Shown here: piece by piece, positions 10,932-24,500 of the stretch
How positions within the stretch are numbered: position 1 is the stretch's first letter
Layout of the letters: the number at the start of each line of letters is the position of its first letter
Assembly: GCA_911728435.2 (NCBI GenBank)
Contig: OU452200.1
Coordinates: 40,315,715-40,379,714 of the forward strand
Source of the DNA: Apoderus coryli
Lineage: Eukaryota; Arthropoda; Insecta; Coleoptera; Attelabidae
Direction: 5' to 3'
Length of the DNA: 64,000 nucleotides
Notes under the pieces: model-generated
What the model was told of the DNA's origin: nothing
The model's database searches: none
Seen by the model: only the letters and a program-made list of their open reading frames with translations
Made by a program: the position numbers and the translations under genes

Positions 10932-11785
10932 ACTCTAGAGTACCCATCGTAGTTTCTAGAAAGCATAGAGTATGATTTACATCTGAGAAGTTCTGTCCCA
11001 ATTGCATTATATCGTTGTACGTACGTTGTACAACTACCAAAGAAGACATTCTGAGGAACTTCAACTCGATTTCTCCTGGTTGGTTAACAAATAAAACACA
11101 AAGTCAGAAAAAATTTATATTTTGACAAGAAATGATTTACAAATTCAATATAATTATATGGCAATACACGACATCCATCCATGTTTAGCAGCCATCGTAA
11201 CAATTTTGTCTTGTCTATATAAATCAAGCTCCTATGTACTTAAAATTTTTGAATTTATCTATTTTTTTCATATAAAAACGTAATTTTATTTTTTCCGCTT
11301 CAATTAATAAAAAGTAAACGGACATTTCGCAAATAAACTTATAATGTTAGACACAGTGAGACAAAAAAATATCAAGTGACAAATAAATAATAAATGCTTC
11401 TTCCTGACTAGAAGATTAATTAAATTTAGGAATAAGATATCACAAAATGTCCGTCTCGATCTCAACAAATATTTCTTTGTCCCACTGCGTCTAATATTTT
11501 ACGTTTTTGTTGTTTGAATTGAAACTATTAAATGTTTTATTGTAAATTTTAATGCGAATAAAAATAACATAAATATAAAAAATATATTTTTTATCCCAAA
11601 AAAACATCTAATAGGTACAAATCTTCAACAATACCGCACAGAACGATATCCATCTGTGGGAATCCCTTATCTATTTAAATCCTACTTACCGAAATTTACA
11701 TTATTTATATGTAAACATTATTTTGTTTAAAAACAAAACAGACGAATGATAGACTGTATGTCCCACTTCTGATTCATGACGTTAA

Positions 11786-13463
11786 CCCAGATATGCCTGA
11801 ATTATTTTTTGTAAAATATTTAGGATTTTTTGGTGTAAGTATAATACAAAGACCATAAATAAAGGGAAAAAATAGTAAATAACATTTCGATACTTTTAAA
11901 AGTATTTTATTTTTGGTGTCCTTTTAAAAGTACAATAGGAACTTATCCATAGAAACTTTGAAATACTAAGCTATCAAAAAGATTTCAATTAACAAAAAAT
12001 TTAAGCAACACAAAAGTAGAAAAAAAATATTAGTACAACATAATTGAAAATACATTATTTTGTGTGGTATGGAGCAAAACATCCTAATCCAAAATCCCTA
12101 TAGTAATTTTTTATAACTGATTTGGCACCTTGGTAAGGTTCGATCCAATTTACGTAGCCCTTACTGGTACATCTCATCCACACTTTATAACCAAATCAAA
12201 CCGGTTTATTCAAAATGCATTGTTTACAACCGTGCTTTCCAAAGTACTCATCGATGCTGTGATTTTCGGTAGGAATTGAAAAATGAAGAAACTTATTTAT
12301 TACACGAAATAATGGTCGCACTTTGGCAAATTTGTCGTCTTTATTCAAATTGTCAGTATCACAACAATGCAGGTTTGACATAACAAATTCAAATCTGTCC
12401 CTTGACATTGTTCTTGAAACCATTTCGTTGTGGGTGTCCACTGTATTCTCCCAGAACATCCTTCTTCTTGGCAGGGGAATATAGCCCCTAATAAGCAAAA
12501 TACCAAAAGAAGATCTTATTTAATCAGTTGTAATATCTGGTGTTTTATTCTTTTTGGCAGCATAGAGGTTCGTGTATTTGGCAAACAAGTCAACCATTTT
12601 ATCGTCAAAAAAATTGCAAAAAAGTTCTACCGGTGATCTGTTATTTTGTGCTGTTGAAAAAACTGGCCATTGGATTTGGTTTAACTTTATATCTTTATTT
12701 TTCCATTCGTAATGTTTCGTTTTTTTACAACCTAGCTGCACAATGGATAATGGAACGTTGTCATTTTCACTGTCACTGTCATCTTGTAAATTGTTAATTT
12801 CAGCTGGGGCTGTTAGTTGCGATGCTGGCAAGTTGTTTATTGATAAGTAATCTTCATCACCTGAGTCCTCGTCCATCAGATTATCACAAGCATTTGAAGG
12901 AGGCATCATATTTATTATCAACTCACTAGTATTAACTTCTTTGGCAGCACCTTCTTCCAAAGTAGATAACAACTCGTCAAGTGTGAGCCCTCTAAATATT
13001 AAAAGTATTGATATATTTTACAAGTTTACTGGAAAATATCCTGCTATTTTTTTTGTATATATTCCTATTGGCCTTTTAAAAGGACGCCACTCTAAAAGGG
13101 CCCCCCGTTAGCCCGTATTGTATTTGAATTAATCCTTTTGTGTTAGAATCAAAAAACACAACAATTATAAGTAATATTTACCACAAGGTAACTCAAAAAT
13201 AATCAAAATAATTTCTTAATGGTTACTCAACCAATCTAAGGTCGATTGGTGTGTCCATGTTGTAAAGCTGTACAATTTTGCTCACTGTTTACTTGTCACT
13301 GTTTCAATGCAAACTGATTTTATCCATATAAATCTATTCACATGACATTAAAACAACACAATATGAACCGCCATCTATGAATAAGTAGTTAAACACTGAA
13401 TAAATTGTCATATACAGCTGATTGTACAACTGTACTTATAAAAGGACAGTAGGCATATCTGGG
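11786..13463 (-). mobile_element. piggyBac-like transposon derivative
   Basis: Flanked by TTAA on both sides (11782-11785 and 13464-13467). Terminal inverted repeats begin CCCAGATATGCCT at both ends, with further inverted pieces inside (CCTTTTAAAAG near 11920 and 13070). The minus strand carries the N-terminal half of a piggyBac transposase. The length of 1.68 kb and the missing C-terminal half indicate an internally deleted, non-autonomous copy. Confidence 0.88.
12196..12972 (-). pseudogene. piggyBac transposase, N-terminal half with one in-frame stop
   Basis: The frame opens with an acidic N-terminus (DEDSGDEDYLSINN) and runs through SPVELFCNFFDDKMVDLFAKYTN split as SPVELFCNFF and DDKMVDLFAKYTN, the start of the DDE_Tnp_1_7 domain. 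After one in-frame TAA (12518-12520) the same frame continues with GYIPLPRRRMFWE, then MSRDRFEFVMSNLHCCD and NHSIDEYFGKHGCKQ, where DEYF replaces the usual DE(S/A)M of the first catalytic acid block. It ends soon after GYKVWMRC-like sequence. Catalytic residues beyond this are absent, so the copy is dead. Confidence 0.8.
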
Positions 13464-13467
13464 TTAA

Positions 13468-14270
13468 TATACGTATCGTGGATTAGACTACATGCTGGCG
13501 GGTTTCCCGATAGAAAATCGCTCTTAGAGGATATCAATTAAAAAGTGGCATCATTTAAATATACAAGGTGACCCCAGATTGCTACAACCAGAACTAAAAG
13601 CGAAAAATTTGCCTCTTAGCAATATAAATTATTTTAAATTGTAACAAAGAAATTATTTGTTTAATAAAACAAAACCCAGTTCCTTATTCGATTCAGACGC
13701 AAATAAGAGTACCAGTGGGTTTCACACCACTTCACTGAGCCATGAAGATAAAAAGTTAAGACAGAATATGTCCAAATTGAATATCAGAAATTCCACCCGA
13801 ATTTTAATTTAATGACTATTGAAGTATTAGTCAACTTCACATGATTGAGTCAAACAATCTTGACCCACATGTACAAAAAAAAAACCTTTTGAAGGGGGAG
13901 CTGCTAAAAAGGTTAAAAAGACTGAATTGTATTGCTAAAATTAGGCATAGCGAAAAATAGCATGTCAAAAAAGGAGCCAACAAAGATATCAAGTTTTCTA
14001 ATTCGGTTATTAAGTTAACCGATATTAATCGCACCGAAACTAGCGACGGCTCCTACGTCCTACGCGTTGTTGGAAATTAACTCGGGTTACTACGTTATAT
14101 AAGGAAAGTTTTGTACGATTTTTTACTGGTCAATTAGTCTGGTTTTAAAGTCGGTCACGATTGGGGCACTGCACATTTAATATTGTTAATGACATAACGA
14201 TAAGTGCTGATATGATTAGTCAATGTGTTTTAATTCAGGCACTTTATTGTCCAGGCTCTTCCGACACTGC
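13468..14270. other. Intergenic, nothing recognised
   Basis: Between the piggyBac element and a LINE scrap. No plausible gene on either strand. Confidence 0.4.
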
Positions 14271-14279
14271 TTATAAATT

Positions 14280-14640
14280 TATATCAAGTATTATGGGTCA
14301 CATCTTCATGTTAGGCGTTACGGAGTTCCTCAAGGTTCAATTTTGGGACCGCGATTTTCACATAAGTAACTTGGTTTACCCTGCAACAAAATGTTCCGTA
14401 GACATGTACGCTGATGATTCTCGATAAATATATCTTATTCGTTTTCACGTGATGATTGTCTGCGGTTTGTTGATGGGATTTGAAAATTTAGTCCACAATC
14501 TTACAAATGCTCCACCGTTTAGTACTGTTTCACAGTAACTAGGTATAGGACAGATGATGTTCATAATTTGGAGCTTTACAACTGTATAGAAGATTCTACG
14601 GCGATTGTACAATAAGATTCCAGACAATTTCAAGTCATAG
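14280..14640 (+). pseudogene. LINE reverse transcriptase scrap
   Basis: At 14310-14360 the plus strand reads [14 protein letters not shown], the RT palm motif, followed at 14400 by YADDS, the catalytic aspartates. Then comes a C-terminal scrap (RTDDVHNLELYNCIEDST, frameshifted). Heavily deleted and broken. Confidence 0.55.
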
Positions 14641-15482
14641 CATTCAAAGCTTGATTTACTTACTCCGAAACATTTGGGAGATATATTTCTACAACGGGTT
14701 TCATGTGGATGGAATCTGAGATGAGAAATTTGTTTTTACATGAAATGTCAAGTTTTAAAATTATATAAAACACTTTTCTATACTGTAATAATTGTCACAA
14801 TGTTGGGTTCACCTCGTATACAATAAAAACAACCAATTATGAAAAAAAAATATATATTAACATAAACGACTGCTATATTGTAATAAGCACTCCAGGAACC
14901 GTTTGCATAATTTTTGTATTTAGTCATTTCTTTAGTAATATTTTTTGGTGATTCGACAAACAAAATGAAAATGTTGATTTCTTACAGGCTACATTTTCCC
15001 TACAATTAAATTTTTATATATTATATTTATAACAATACCATAGTAAATGATTAAATGTCAATTTTATGGTTTTGCTTTCGCACTGTAAAAAAAACACTTT
15101 GGCTTAATCCATCGATTTTATATTATCATAGACACCGATTTTTTCTCTCTCTGTGTATTAAAGAACAAAAAAAATCGGCTCACTAAGCTAAGCGCACACA
15201 CTTGGACACAAATAATTTAGTAAATCGACAGTTATTATTAGTTTTTCTTTGAGAAAAAAAATAAACATCACAATTATTAGGTTGGTTTTTATTATTACAT
15301 TTTCTTCGTGATTTGTGAAGAACCATTAAAAAAAATATTATTTTTTTCACACATTCAGAGACGCCAAGACACTAAACAACGCAGCTGCTGTCAGTGATGT
15401 TGGTTAGCTTGATGTGATCACAATAATGACTGCTCGGCGGGAATTGTAGCGCCCACACCCAAATGACACTTTCCCAAGCCTA

Positions 15483-15565
15483 TTATACCAAATTGTATTC
15501 TCGCAAATTAGACTGTAATATTGTATCCTTTACTGCGGCAAACACAAATTTGATGTTTTCGGTGT
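15483..15565 (-). CDS. Galphaq: Galpha-q last exon 8b (EYNLV tail)
   Basis: Acceptor TTTTCAG; reads [18 protein letters not shown], then SNLREYNLV and TAA. This is the classical Gq C-terminus. An AATAAA on the minus strand at 15293-15288 is a likely poly(A) signal about 190 bp after the stop. Confidence 0.94.
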
Positions 15566-18500
15566 CTGAAAAAACAAATTAGACATGTGAAATTATGGTA
15601 ATAACAGAAATTTGCGTGAAAATAGATGTAATCATGCATTTTACAGACTTTACTGTGTCAGTGATGCTGATTCTGCATGCAAAATTCATCTCATTAAACA
15701 TTATACAGTTGTCCAAAATTTACTTCCTCTTTTAGATATAAGTTGTAAGAGTTACAGGCTTCTTTCTAACAGCTCTTTTTGTCTACTATTATAACTAGAG
15801 TAATAATAATTATAACAAAATTATTATTGACAGCCGTAGTATTTATTCACGTACCAGACAACAATAAAATCATGAAACTGTTAGCTTTGTATAAATACTA
15901 GCATTCAAGCGTGGCCGAAGCATTCCCGAAGATTTCCAATAACACTATATGGGCCGGTATTATAAACATGTTTGAAGTTAACTTTAATTTTAACAGTCAT
16001 GGTTAACTTGAGCTTTAGAATGTCTGTTTTATAAATGTGTCATTTCTAACCTAGAATTTTTCGCTCGGTTTTGTTTATGTACTGTGGTTTGTGCGTTAGT
16101 TTTTTTGTCTTGTCTTAGCTAACTGTCATAAAAATATATGGATAGACGAGCATTAAACTTTTCCAATGAAAAATTAGATTTCTTTTATTATTGGCGGATA
16201 AATTTAAGGACGTGGTGGAGTGAAAAAAAACTGATAGTTGGGTCTTTGTAAATTTAATAAATGTGCCCCATTAATAAGCCTACAGACTCCCTTGATAATC
16301 GAAATCGGTTTTTAAATTCTATTTCAACCTAGGATCAATTTTAAAACTGAATATTTGTATATGATGATGCTGTACAGCATTTACACTTCGAAGACGCCCA
16401 AGTAACTTTTTGAATTATTAAGGCGGCGATCAAGTGTGTTTTGACAATTTTACCATACCGCAGCATTCTGGTAGTAGATTTGAGGGCTGCTTTTCATATG
16501 CTGCCCCATATTTATTGAACAGGTACTGTGACTTGCCACCTAGGCAATTTCAAGATAATTTAAAGGAAATGTTGTTTAATTGAGACAGCTGCTCTATTTA
16601 GTTTTTTAATGTAATGTAATTGAACTGTTTTTGTTTTCTTTTGCTACTTTATTGTGAATTAATTAGTTATGTTGGAAATATAGGTAGAGTGGAACAATGG
16701 CCTTGAGCCAAATCTCTTACCTTTTGCACAAAGTTGGATAGGTGGATTACAGATTGTAATATCGCAATTTAGAAGAAAAAGTCATTCTTTATAAAATCGT
16801 CTGCTTGTGTCGAAATTTACGATTACTATACAGGGTATATCAAAAATAACATTTTTAATGATTTTGATTTTTTTGTTTTTTTTAATTTTATGAAAATATT
16901 TTCAAAGTCATGATTTATTACCCCAATTGTGCAATTGTGCAAAAAACACAAATAAACTTTTTTCTCAAAGTGGTTAATTTCATAGCTACTATTAAAATAA
17001 TAAAATTAAAAAAAAAACAAGGAAATCAAAATCATTAAAAATATTATTTTTGATATACCCTGTATAGTAATCGTAAATTTGTAGGTTTGACAAAAGTAGA
17101 CTTTTTTATAAAGAATGACTTTTTCTTCTAAATCTACAAATAAAAAAGTTTTTCTTCTTTCAAACTCTATCCAATGTGTCCACGGATAGAGTTTGGAAGA
17201 GCAAAAACTTTTTTATTTGTATATGTAGAAGAAAAAGTCATTCTTTATAAAAACGTCTGCTTGTGTCAAAACTACAATTTTGAGTACGAAATTTACGATT
17301 TCAAAAATAACATTTTTAATGATTTTGATTTCCTTGTTTTTTTTTTTAATTTTATTATTTAATAGTAGCTATGAAATTAACCACTTTGAGAAAAAAGTTT
17401 GTTATTGTTTTTTGCACAATTGGTGTAATAAATCACGGTTTTGAAAATATTTTCATAAAATTAAAAAAAACAAAAAAATCAAAATCATTAAAAATGATAT
17501 TTTTGATATGCCCTGTATAGTAATCGTAAATTTGGCATTTGAAATGATACTAATCTAAATTACTAGGTACTTATACAGGATGTCCCGAAATTAACTTAAA
17601 ATAATTTAAGGGGACATTCTACAAGCAAAAATAATGTTATTTTATGTATTTTATGTTTGTGCAATAAATGATTTATTTATTTATTTCGTTCCACGAGGTG
17701 AAATGGTCCAATCGATTTCTAAATATTTGGAAGTTAACTATAAAATGTGACGTCATTCCACAGTTAACTTTTAGTTATCTGTCAAAATAGTTTTATAATA
17801 CCGGCCCTAAATCATGTACTAAATTAATGATTTAATTTTAGCCGAAAAACGAGCGAAATTGGCGAGTTAGAAGATGCCACCAGCATCTCATAGTGGAAAA
17901 CAAGAAAGAATTGCTGGACAATTTGGAAAAGCTTGAGAACTATCTATTGCGTTTATCCATCATTTGTGACAACGGGCGACGCATCGATACACTACTATAT
18001 TTGAAAATAATAGCAGTTTCTTAAGACAGAGAAGATTTAACTTCACGTAATAAAGAAAAACCAGTACATAATATTGTGCAATAACAGTGAAATCTTCAAA
18101 TATTGGCCTAGAACTAAAAGGATTTCATGTCCGTAAATATATAAATGAAAAATAATTTAATGGCAAAGCGGACTAAAATGCTGGTTTCACCTACACAAGG
18201 AATTTTGTTTAATTTAGCAGGGCCCCAGTCTAATTCAATAGAACCAGACCGAGGCATGGGTCGACAGATACTGACGAATTCGTTTCGCTCTTGTTCTGAG
18301 CTCGTCAGAGTATCATAGTCGTTGCCCATCTACAAATATCGGCCTGCCTTTAAGCACAATAGGATACACAACAGTAGACACATGTAAACACGTATCATCT
18401 ACATGTACATAGTAATGCATATCCTATACCATGCAGAGGCCGAACAAACTCAATGTATAGGTAAAACCAGTCGTATAAATAGAAATAAATATAAATAAAA

Positions 18501-21500
18501 GTAGTATGAACACAAAACGCTAGCAGGAGACCATTTTATCCTTCTGCCAGCATCTCCCAAATATTTGGGTTTCAGCAATGCTCGGACGGTGGTCTCCAAG
18601 CGGTCTGCCGTCAATGTTTAATGCCAAATAAGCATTGCCGTCCGAGCATTGCTGAAACCCAAATATTTGGGAGATGCTGGCAGAAGGATAAAATGGTCTC
18701 CTATAGTATTTTTATTTATATTTATACGACTGGTTTTATCTACACATTGAGTTTGTTCGGCCTCTGCATGGTATAGGATATGCATTACTATGTACATGTA
18801 GATGATACGTGTTTACATGTGACTACTGTTGTGTATCCTATTGTGCTTAAAGGCAGGCTGACATTTGTAGATGGGCAACGACTATGGTACTCTGATGAGC
18901 TCAGAACAAGAGCGAAACGAATTCCTCAGTATCTGTCGACCCATGCCTCGGTCTGGTTCTATTGAATTAGACTGGGGCCCTGCTAAATTAAACAAAATTC
19001 CTTGTGTAGGTGAAACCAGCATTTTAGTCCGCTTTGCCATTAAATTATTTTTCATTGGCCTAGAACCTGATCATAAAGCAGTCAGTCGGTTCATTATCTG
19101 TTCATATACTATCGTGGGCAAAAAGGTCATAGAGAGACCCTATTTTTCAAGCCGCGAAGAAACATAATCGAAAAGAAATTATGAAACACGTTGCTATAAT
19201 ATAAATACCAGTTCCTATACTATAAACGAATGCAAAGAAAGGTTCTCATCTCAATAACTGATGGCAATTTTAAAAATCTATCCTTAAGAGGTGAACTTTT
19301 CGTATCGCAAAGAAGAGTATTTTATGACCCAGATCTTTACTGTGTTTAAGGGATTGGTGAGACTATTAATAGGGTTTATTTGTGTACATTTAAAAGAAGT
19401 TATTGTATTCTACATAATTTGAGAAATGTATCCCCTTTTTAAAGTAAATAGTTAACAACACGTTGAAGTTGCTGGATGCTACTATATTTTTACGGTAAGT
19501 ATCTCAAGAAACTACTTTCTCTTGGACGACCCGTCTAACTGTACTGTCATGTCATTCACACAAATAATTAATTTCTCCCCACCCACCTTAAATTTTACAA
19601 AAGCGAAGCAACGGTTACTGATGATCATAATTACAGTTCTAATCTGTATGTCTTGGTTTGAAGTTATAACTCTTACAATTTACAAGATTGCAATTAAATT
19701 TTGGCGATTAGACCCAAGCGACTTTTTAAAATAATCTATCACATTTACATTTTGATTTCTGCGTAGTAAATAGTAGGCTAGGCTGATTAATTTGTTAAAT
19801 TAGACGAAACTTTCAAACCCCAACATCGAACGCGGGTCAAAAATTTTTATTTTCTCTTTCAAATCTAGTGACTTTTTTTAGATTCACAAATAACACAGAT
19901 TAAATAACAATTTGTTATTTAATGTCAAAACATTTTTTCTCTTACACAACATTTCGACAATGTAAAACTGTTGCCTTCCTCAGGTAAAACATAATGCAAA
20001 AATCGTCTAGTCGACAAATGAATGAATGTGAAAACATTTGTATTAACAGTTTTACGTTGTTTAAGAGAAAAAAAAAATGACAGTAAATAACAAATTGACA
20101 ATTAATAACAAATTGTTATTTAATCTGTGTTGTTATTTGCGAACCTCATCCCAAGAATGTGTGAATCCAAATATATATTGAAGAAATAAGGCTCAAGAAA
20201 AAGAAAAGGAAAATCAAGTGACTGAAAAGTTGTAGGTACATCCGCAATGTTTGGCCCTGCAAAGTTTCGTAAAAAGTTTTTAAGCGTTAAAATCATTTTC
20301 CATTAGTAGTTTAAACTTTGTCCAGATAAATTTTCAACCCAACCTCATATGGAAAATAAATATCATTCCAGAAGGAAGAAATAGTTGGTGAAATGAATCT
20401 GATCAATCAATGATTATATTAATGAATATGACAACACAAATGATGATCCACTAAAACATGAAGGATGGAATTGCATGTGATATCGAATGAAATTACGATT
20501 TAATATGTTAACGAATCAACATACCTTAAGCTAAATTAAACTCTTTTAGAGCATTTTGCATTATGGTATCTTTTACAGCACAAAAGACAAGTTTTATATT
20601 TTCAGTGTCTAACATAAAAAAAATTTAAATATTTGAAAAAATCCACATTCCATTAAGTTAGATAGAAGGCATGCAAAAAGGAAAGAAATAACGTAAATAT
20701 TTGTGTATATTCTGCAATTAAAACGTCTTCACATTATGATCGAAAACTTATTGTGAAGCAAGTGATTGATTTGGGAAGCTTAAAATATAGTTTTCACAAT
20801 TATCAAGTCAAAGGCGATCAATTACATACGAGGCACGTTTTTTTAGTAAGTACCGTTTTGCAATTCCGCCGCCGCAGCGCTACGGTCGGCGTCCCGCCCA
20901 TGCGCGCTGGTTACCTACATCTCTTGTCTACACACTGACGCCATTACAGTCTGATTCCTCATTGTATACGTTGTTTACTGAGTGTTTAAGATGCCTCCGA
21001 CAATCGTGAGTTCCGCCGATTGTGAAGTACGGGCTGTTATACGATTTCTTAGTGCTAAAGGCGTAAAACCGATCGATATTCATCGTGAGATCTGTGAAGT
21101 TTACGGACAAAACATTATGAGTGATGGAATGGTAAGGAAATGGGTGAGAGCATTTAAAGATGGCCGCACAAATGTGCATGATGAAGAACGGAGTGGGCGT
21201 CCTTCGGTCGTTAATGAAGATTTGGTGCAGAAAGTGGAGGAAAAGGTGAGAGAAAGCAGACGCTTTACAATTTCATCAATGTGCGACTGCTTTCCTCAAT
21301 ATTCTCGTAGTGTTTTGTATCGCATTGTGACCGAGAACTTGAATTACCGGAAATTGTGTTCACGTTGGGTTCCAAAAATGTTGATGGATTTGCACAAAAC
21401 CCAACGTTTAAGCAGTGCATTGACTTTCCTTGAGCGGTACCACAATGAAGGTGAAGATTTTTTAGACCAAATTGTTACTGGTGACGAAACATGGGTGGCC

Positions 21501-24500
21501 TACGTCACACCAGAATCGAAACAACAATCCATGGAATGGCGACATTCATCATCACCCAAAAGAGTGAAGTTTAAGCAAACAATTTCTGCCCGGAAAATCA
21601 TGTGCACAGTTTTTTGGGACAGAAAAGGAGTATTGCTAGTGGAGTTTCTGCCTCGTAATGAGACAATCAATGCAGCGTCTTATTGTGAGACATTGAACAA
21701 TCTGCGTCGTGCAATCCAGAACAAAAGACGTGGCAAGTTGAGTAAGGGTATCGTTTTGCTGCATGACAATGCCCGTCCAGATGTGGCTAATCGGATCAAA
21801 GATCTCATCAAATCTTTTAAATGGGAAACTCTAGATCATCCTCCATACAGCCCTGATCTGGCGCCCAGCGACTACCATTTGTTCCTGCACTTGAAGAAAC
21901 ACCTGGGTGGTCAGCGTCTTCAAGACGATAACGAAGTCAAAATATTTGTGATACAGTGGTTAACAAGGCAGGCGGCAGAATTTTATGAGGAGAGTATTCA
22001 AAAACTGGTGCCACGTTACAAGTGCCTCAATATTCACGGAGAAAAGTAGATTAAGGTACAGGCTTTCATGTAAAAATAAAATTATTGCGATATCTTTGCA
22101 CGTCTTTTTTTAATTCCAAAACGGTACTTACTTAAAAAACATGCCTCGTACAATATAGTGGCCATGTTTTTCAGATTCCTGTCAAAATTGATGTTCCGGT
22201 TTAATATAGTATTTGTTGGAAAATTAATAAAATATTCGGACTACATTTCGCACATTCCGTGAAATTTATGGAAATTAGGGTATATTTTGTAAACAAATGC
22301 AATAATATTTCGTAAGTGGTAAGTTCTAAGACATACGGTTTTAAAGATACAGCCGATGGGTACTCTTAATGAACCACCCTATATATAGCTCGTATTTGAT
22401 CACCCTTCACTTACTCAACTCCTTGTGCAATATTAAAAACAATTCACAATAATATGCTAATTATAATATGAAGATACGTATTATAAAATTCAAACCCCAA
22501 CCCGACCCAAAAGCAAAATAATTAACAAAAGCAACTTTAGTACAATAATACTCATTAGTATACATGCATTATACTATAGTCTCAATTTGAAGTTACCTGT
22601 AGCACAAGTAAAATGTGAGTATATAATTTTTTCACTGTCCGGATTTAGATCAACAAACATCCTGAGGATAAATTCTCTAGCTGCAATTGCATCTCGTTGA
22701 GGACCTAAGCAAAATTCAAATTAACAACATCTAGCATACAATTTACAACTACAAATTATATTTACGATATACCTAGCAATGCTACAGATAAAAGTTTTGA
22801 CGGATATACGTATGTACTTAATAGTTTTCTAGAATTTGAGAATTTGGCTATACATAAGCACTCTCGAAAACCTACAAAATCAGGTCCGCTAACGCTGCAT
22901 CATCCTACGTGGACGACATCAACGCACGATGCAAGCGAAACGTTTTACAAATCTTTCCTGCAGTGAAGACTCACAGGACGTCGCGCGGTTGACGCGGAAA
23001 CTGATACAATTAACAAATCAAATTATTTTTTCAGAAAACGATTATTATCAAAAATTGTCACGTCATTGTCGGCGTAGGCTGCAACGCTCGCTGTTGTCCT
23101 CCACATAAAACGTATCGTGAGAGACTGAGGCGTCAACTTTTACTGGCGATGACGAAAAATTGAACCTCTTGTCCACGTTCAATAGCTTGATCTTAAAGCC
23201 GGCTTTCGTCATAAGCAAGCCCCTAGAACGGTTAAGCCGTAGAGTTTTATGATAAGAAGACTGACCTCACTCTAAGATAACCTAAAAATAGCGAACTGTC
23301 AAAGTGATTCGACATTTGGAAGTAATCTTTTTACAAAGAACGCCTCGCCGACTGTTTTCAGCACCAAAAACAGCAGTGATGCAGGAAAAAGTCCATACTG
23401 TGAGCAAGCTCATCCAGGAAGACATATCGCGAGATTGATGCATTATTATGGGTTTCAATTGAAACATTTTTGTATGAAGAACTATGTATAAAAAACTAGT
23501 TTACCATTGGAAACCAGATCTGTTGATCAAAGAACAGAAAACACTTTTGGCTCGAGCAGAGAGATACATCCAACCACGAGTGGCGAGTCCCACCTGAGTG
23601 AAGATCATGGCTCGGGATTGTGCACAGAGCTTGACCTATACGAAGCCTGATTCTTTTTCTATTTCCGCATGTCACAATTCTGCTGTATCCAAAATAATAC
23701 ACACTTGATGCAGGTTGACAAATGACATAGAGAAAGTTACGCTTCAATCTTGAAACAGTTAAAACCCGCATGAAAAATCGTGAATAGAAAATTACTTCCA
23801 TTTGCAACTTATAGACAGAAAAAATTTGGATGTTAACTTAGAGCAGCCTATGTCTAAATTTCAATTTTCCTTCAAGCTTATTTATCCAAGGAATATTAAT
23901 GAAAGCGGATAATATAAATAAATATGCATTAAAGCACCAATGAATTTATCCTAGAAAAAGGAAAAAACACTCGGCACTGGGGTTTACTTTGGATCTCTAC
24001 TCAAATCGTTAGCATGATAATTACTTTATTCACAACAAGCCAATTCTCATATATACGGTACAACCTGTTGCAGTAGTAAAATGGGAATAGCACTGCCGTT
24101 CCGGATCTGGATTCTCACGTAAATATACTTTCAGGATATATTCACGAGCTCCGATATGATCTTGTTTGGGTCCTTTACAGAAAATGTAAACAAAAAAAAA
24201 TACTAAAGTAAGGAGTTAAAGATTCACTAGGTATAAATTTAAATATAAAAGCCTTGGAAGTTTAATTAATGTTGGTATTGATAAGACAGTTGCACAGCGC
24301 GCTCTAGCGGAAGTTTTAGGCAACGTACACAACAGCTGATTGAAGTGTCACTGCGTAAATTTAAAAAAAAATGCAAAAAATTCGGAACGACCATGGGCTG
24401 ATTCAGATATGCTCAGCAGGTCAACGTTCGCTGTTAATGTTTGCTCTGAATGCATAGCATAGCTGAGTTTAATATGCTTTTTGATACAAACTAATTTGCA

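Larger units (their letters stand above)
15951..17807. mobile_element. DNA transposon/MITE with GGGCCGGTATTATAAA termini, containing nested elements
   Basis: Starts GGGCCGGTATTATAAA and ends with the exact inverse complement, over 16 bases. Flanking triplets (TAT, TAA) do not match perfectly, so the target duplication is unclear. No transposase is seen. A LINE tail and two or more copies of another inverted-repeat element lie inside. Lies in the last Galpha-q intron. Confidence 0.6.

Noticed and set aside
16665..16690. TTATGTTGGAAATATAGGT resembling the 5' strand of the hammerhead stem I
   Set aside because: Neither the CTGATGA core nor the opposite strand follows; too short to call a copy.
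18114..19167. Mirrored frames ([17 protein letters not shown] and [17 protein letters not shown])
   Set aside because: They are the two arms of one palindrome, not two genes.
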